NCBI GenBank assembly: GCA_032207245.1
Contig: CM063510.1
Location: 50,132,595 to 50,196,594 of the forward strand
From: Pardosa pseudoannulata
Lineage: Eukaryota; Arthropoda; Arachnida; Araneae; Lycosidae
Length of the DNA: 64,000 bases
Reading direction: 5' to 3'
Below are positions 59,025 to 64,000 of this stretch, piece by piece. How positions within the stretch are numbered: the stretch's first letter is position 1; each line of letters begins with the position of its first letter. Position numbers and translations under genes: made by a program. The notes below the pieces were generated by a model. It had not been told where the DNA came from. It worked only from the letters and a program-made list of their open reading frames with translations, and searched no databases.

Positions 59025-59152
59025 CTAACATGTTTTATGTGCCTCAGAAACCGTTAGTGAACACGGCGTATTTTAAAACAGCTCAAACCATGATCCCGTA
59101 ACCCACCGGTTACGAGATCCCTTCTTTTACCGACTGAGGTACCATGGCTCAT
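59025..59152 (-). mobile_element. tRNA-like SINE, family B, copy 2
   Basis: Minus-strand reading: GAGCCATGGTACCTCAGTCG with A box TACCTCAGTCGG (from 59150 down), an anticodon-arm-like GGGATCTCGTAACCGG, a degenerate B box GTGGGTTACGGGATC, and then a body shared with 45438-45573. It begins 11 bases after the family A target duplication, so the two SINEs are neighbours. The TCTCGTAA loop resembles a tRNA-Thr(CGT) arm, but parentage is uncertain. Confidence 0.65.
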
Positions 59153-60858
59153 ACATCGCCTTGGTTCATTTATTTATGTCTAGAATTTTTTAAAAATTAA
59201 TGACAGGGATTGACTTGATGAAGAAAATATCTACTCTTATCAAATTAAGAAATACATAGCATAAAACCAAAAAGTGATGAATCTACAAATTAACCAAAGT
59301 AAACATGGAGGGTAAAACGGATTATCGATATTGATTTATGGATCATTTAACTTGGAAATTTGAAGCAATTATCAATGCAATTAAATTCGAACTGAATTTA
59401 TATGACTTGCAAACTATAGTACAACTTCAAGTGCTTCTTAAACAAATGCGGAATTTTAATCGGCTCTTCCCCCTGTATGAACAAATCTCTTTAAACCATA
59501 TACTCAGTGACAGATAATTTTCAAACTGTAATTCACTATTAAGATATAAAATATTTACATTTACTATTTTAGAAATTTCAAATCTTAAATTACATTTTAC
59601 AAACGCAGTGGGGGATTACCCATGGTTGGTATATTGAGATGCTTCAATAGTGTTTCAAAAACTACTTCAGCATCACACGAGGGAAAACACAAACAAGATT
59701 ACACTAGCAGAGTAATTCCATACAAGAGTGTTTTTCTCATTTTCTACCGCAAAACTATAAAGGTGAAAAATAGAGAAAACTATATTTATTAATACATTTT
59801 AAAATGTTGTTTATATTTAATTTCTACGTTCTCTGCAGGTAAATGCCATAATTTTTCTGGCACTTTTTACAAATTTATTTTTCTTAATTTTATTTGGAGG
59901 GCAGAGATTCTTTCTTATTTGTTTATCTCTCTCTAAATAAACGGTCTTTCATTTAGTCATTGAAAATGTTAGAGCATTTTTCTGAACTGTGTATTATATC
60001 AGAACATATTTCTGGATTCCAAGCTTTCAAAGGAGTAGTAAAAAAATTATACATTCGAAGAATGTATCAGGATTATAAAAATAATTGATGATGATGATGA
60101 ATATGGTGATTATGAAAGTCAAAAGTGTTCTTCGAAATGGTGTTAGGCACTAATGTCTTTTGAAAATTAGACTTTACAGTCTTCACAAACTATATACATC
60201 AGGGACACAAATAAGAGATTAGCTAGTATATAATATGTAATTACACATTATAATAAAGTTCAAATCTAAATAGAGAAAGAGTCGCTTCAAAACTACATTC
60301 TTGAAAGAGTTATTTCGAAAGGAAGAACACTCTTAAGAACAAAAACAAATCAGAGAGGATTCAGGGAATGCATCGATTTCTAAGCAGCTATTTTTTAAAA
60401 GGCGTAATGTGCAATCTATTAAAATTTTCACAGTTGAAATACATTTTGAAACGCATTATTTTAAGTAAATTTTCGTACTGTGGAATCAAAATCTTCCATT
60501 TCTTCATCCTCTTCAATTTCAGTTTATTATTCTTAAAAAAATCTATTAGTTTCCTTACCATATAGTTCTGCATTATAAATATCGTCATCTGAAGAAACGC
60601 CATTCTCTAAACTTGTTAAGTGTTGCATTTTCTCATCATAATTGAGATATTACGCCATGAAAATCATTTTAAAACGTTCTCCCCTAATTACTGTTGTTCC
60701 GAAATATATATTTATAGAACTTTTCAACTACTCCTCTTCATCATAAACTGTAGCCTTAAACTACAGGGAATCATCTTTTTACTAATTGAACTTGAGAAAG
60801 ATACATTAAAGAAGGTGCAGCGATAGATATGTTGTACTCTGCGCGGGTATTTCTGGGC
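59153..60858. other. AT-rich stretch without recognised gene
   Basis: Overlapping 60-71-codon frames on both strands at 60368-60603 and one at 60620-60826 have AT-driven composition. A short GAT tract lies at about 60086. No gene or transposon end was recognised. Confidence 0.45.
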
Positions 60859-60892
<34 letters not shown>

Positions 60893-60909
60893 TATTATTA
60901 TTATTATTA
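60859..60909. repeat. Palindromic (AAT)n-(ATT)n microsatellite
   Basis: About 11 AAT units switch at 60891 to about 6 ATT units, the complementary triplet, so the tract can fold on itself. Confidence 0.93.
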
Positions 60910-62065
60910 AAACGAATACTGTATTTGAATGACAAAGCACGGAGAAAAATAAAATCATGATATACCCATAAAAATAGCTTACATGACAGTCTCGAAGAAG
61001 ACTACCAAAGATTGTAGAGGTTGCTTAGTTGAACTTTGATGGTACTGCGTCTTCTTGGGTCCTAATTTGCCTAATAAAGATATTGTTGGTGAAATAATTA
61101 ATATATCCTTAATTTATTATATTATTAAATTATTATATTATATAATAATTACATTATTAACAAGGATGTTCACACCAGTAGCAAGGATGCTTACAGTTTT
61201 TCGAAATCAGCATGAACACTATTAGATAACTGTTACTAACAGTGTATGGAATTTATATAATCTTTGGCTTATTAACAAGTGAAAAAACATAAATCTTCAG
61301 GGTACCTGGGTGTCCACAGTAAGTGTTGAGATTTTCAGTGCTGTCAAAAAAAAGTTCATGGCCCCAAAAGAGGGGTCGGTACACCTGTACACTCAATCAA
61401 TATATTTGTAAAGGATCGAAAGGCATTTGTCTTTCTGACCATTTGAGTAGGTCCAGGTCTTTACCTTCGGGTTGCGAAAACCGTAGCTTTCCAAACCAAG
61501 CCAAATTTCAGTTACAAATGCATCTGAAATGTTTCATAAACTTCATCTGAAATGTTTTAGAAATTTATATACCAGGTATTACTAGTAACTAAATTGTCTG
61601 TTTGGATAATAGTTTTTTTACATAGGGAAGAGTAGGGATAAAGGGATGGATAGAACAGATTTTTTTTTACAAAAATATTTATTGCAAACTATGTTTTACT
61701 GATACAAAATTGAAAGTTTGAGAGTAACAAACTGAAACATTTTAACATGTTAAAAATAAAAACTTGATGTTGATTATAAAACAATTACAATAGAAGTAAA
61801 AATGTACCATCGCTTTCTTACATGAGGAAAGGTTGAGACATTTCTTTAAACGGTAAAAAGTATTATAAAAAATGACAAACTATGTGCCACTCATGTTATA
61901 TAAACTTTATTGATTATTTATAAAGTTTCTTTTATCTAATATTACACTTTATTTATTATACATTAAAGCTCACATTAAACGAAAAGTATTCCTGTGCTCA
62001 ACTATTTCCACCAACCACATTCGGTGGAGTCAACTTTGCAATAATGTCTGTTTTATAAATAATGG
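60910..62065. other. AT-rich stretch without recognised gene
   Basis: A 75-codon frame at 61323-61550 is less AT-rich than the surroundings (GGGGTCGGTACACCTGTACAC) but matches no family I know. Confidence 0.4.
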
Positions 62066-62131
62066 AACAGTCAGTTAATTATGGGAACATAAAGATGCGA
62101 AACTTTATGTTCCCATAATTAACTGACTGTT
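62066..62131. repeat. Perfect palindrome, 29-bp arms, 8-base loop
   Basis: The left arm (62066-62094, AACAGTCAGTTAATTATGGG then AACATAAAG) is exactly the reverse complement of the right arm (62103-62131); the loop is ATGCGAAA. Perfect arms in a window where other duplications are badly worn imply a recent origin, such as a foldback insertion, a template-switch event or an assembly artefact. Confidence 0.95.
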
Positions 62132-64000
62132 TCGCCTCCATAAATGATGAATGGATGTACAGTATGGCACAAGGGGAATGAAGCATGTCCAATCATTCCG
62201 CATCACTGTCCAATCACTGACCCATCCAACCCTACTCTCTTCTATATTAAAATCATCTCGTGTCTGTCTATCAAACACGGCAGAAAGTTTAGTGGTGGTT
62301 TAAGTATTCATGGATATGGAAATTTCCTATGAACTGATTTCGGTACGTTATTTTCTTAAGTCCATAATATACTCTTTAATGCCTGGTGTATCTTTTTAGA
62401 TACCACAAAAATAGCTTGTAGAGTTTTTATGTTTTTGTAGAACGAGTTTTCCTTCTGAGAGTAGGTAGTGGGCAACCTTATAAACAACCTACAAAATTTT
62501 TAAGCGATTTTTATTTATAAATTTTCCATTTGATTAGACACGTTATGATTTTTCGAACAGCTCACATAAATTTATTTTGTACACAGACTGAAATCATGAA
62601 GTTTAATGCATTATAAAACTTCATTTTACAGTACTTATTTTACACGTAATACTAAACAAATATTTTTTCTCGAGGTTTTTCGAGTTTTATAAATAGCATT
62701 CTGTGATGTTTAAAGGATAACTTGTCATTAACGCGACGTTCTGTAGTTGTTTAACCTTCCTAATTATTTTATTCTCTGTAGTCCATAATAAGTTGGAAAT
62801 TCTATATGCATCTATATGCAATCGGCAGAAATGACTCTGGGTTGTTGTTTATTTTTAAGTTAACCCTTTAATTCAATTCCAAAGTGTTAATTCTAGTCTA
62901 AATTTACGTTTTCATGATATAACCTTTGCTGAAATTGTCTGTTAATAACGCGATAAATAATTTTAAAACTTATTTTTTTACCAGATATTTTTTATTCCGT
63001 TTGGAATTTAGCGTAGAGACTATTCCTCGATTTGAAAAAAAAATCAGGAAAAAAATTTCTGAATGTTTAATTTCCGTAAAACTATAATTGATGGAAGTAA
63101 TTTAAAAACACTCTAAATGTTAATTCTTTTGCTCGAAATTTGTTTATTTTTTTCTGTAGAAACTGCTTTTGCAAACTCTAAGTAAAACAATAAATAAAAT
63201 AAATTATGATATCACAATTGTAAAAGGATTTGCGATTGCTTCTTCTGTAATTTTGACCAAAATAATTTTTTTTACTGTTAACAGTTATATGTATTCTGGA
63301 AGTTTCCTTCAGCTACTTTATGAAGTTGAATTAATCACAGCTAACAGGAAACCTGCATAATAATTCTAACATGGAAATCCCCCCAAATCAAGTTCTGTTC
63401 AAGTCTTTATACCAAGCAAATACATTTAAATCATCTTCAATTTGCATGAGTATATTTTAATAAGAATAGTTTTCCTTTTGTTAGTGATATATTAACAAGT
63501 AGGCAAGATTTACAGCTTAATGTAAGAAAAAATATGGTAATAAAAAATTATACAAACTGGAATTTCTTTGCTTCCATGAGGATGAAAATTACATGAATCA
63601 TACAACATTGATAAATATAAAAAAATTAAAAAAGCGGTAAAAATTAAATAAAAGGTTGTGACTTTTTAGTTATGTTGTTTCCAAATAGGTGGCGTTAATT
63701 GTTTTAAAGGTCTGCAATTTGAAATCCAAGTACGCTGAACCTTTTTTTATATTTCATAAAATTAATTTACATTTTTTCTCGAATCTAATTTCTTTATTAT
63801 TGAATATTGTTTTGTCCCCGGAATTTAACCTATGTACAAAATTTCAAATCTCGAGCTATTAAGGAGGTTACTTGAAAATTAATTTAAAATACAAACTGAC
63901 TCACAAGCGAAGTTAAATAACAGTGTTGAAAATTGAAATAAATTACGATTAAAACCTGTTAATAAAAAATGATGCGCCAAAATTGAAACATCCTCTTATT
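62132..64000. other. AT-rich stretch without recognised gene
   Basis: Frames of 62-63 codons at 62144-62332 and 63169-63360 have no recognised domain. No RNA gene or transposon terminus was seen before the window ends. Confidence 0.45.

Overview
This is a 64 kb piece of an arthropod nuclear genome, very AT-rich and gene-poor. The mix of elements (a gag N-terminus of the MDxLxRARKxDLxQLA type, several IS630-Tc1-mariner relics, tRNA-derived SINEs, long TA/CA microsatellites) suggests a chelicerate, most likely a spider; that assignment rests on family recognition and was not checked by search. I found no intact host protein-coding gene, no working tRNA gene, no CRISPR array and no bacterial operon. 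Long open frames are nearly all chance frames, microsatellite translations or transposon debris.

Layout. 0-7 kb: AT-rich sequence with a near-perfect palindrome (1.8 kb), a GC-rich patch (2.7 kb), a complete SINE with 16-bp target duplications (3.1 kb), a probable TTAA-flanked MITE (4.3 kb) and a ~132-bp tandem array (5.8-6.5 kb) split by another SINE. 7-15.8 kb: mostly featureless, with one SINE and two diverged copies of an interspersed repeat called R1 here. 15.8-23.8 kb: a transposon graveyard holding two IS630-Tc1-mariner-type transposase pseudogenes, a foldback MITE, a mariner with both terminal inverted repeats, a jockey-like reverse transcriptase relic interrupted by a 124-bp insert with 14-bp target duplications, and a SINE fragment. 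24-34 kb: microsatellites, a second tRNA-like repeat, a 170-bp tandem pair, a piggyBac-type MITE with perfect TTAA sites, a LINE 3' end, and a diverged tandem block. 34-46 kb: a Tc1 pseudogene, a second LINE-like fragment, two old segmental duplications, and one end of a Ty3/gypsy-like LTR element (LTR, tRNA-Leu-like primer site, leader with an 82-bp repeat, truncated gag) on the minus strand. 46-64 kb: two 18S rRNA relics in non-genic order (48.3 and 48.8 kb), diverged duplications, compound microsatellites, a 23-bp minisatellite, adjacent SINEs of two families (58.8-59.2 kb) and a perfect 29-bp-arm palindrome (62.1 kb).

The parts do not form a pathway. The window looks like intergenic or intronic DNA that has taken in mobile elements over a long time and grown by local duplication. 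The least expected objects are the scrambled rRNA relics, the SINE families dated by clean target duplications, the nested insertions, and several recurrent repeats with no recognised family. Pairwise similarities were judged by eye; no identity or divergence figures were computed.
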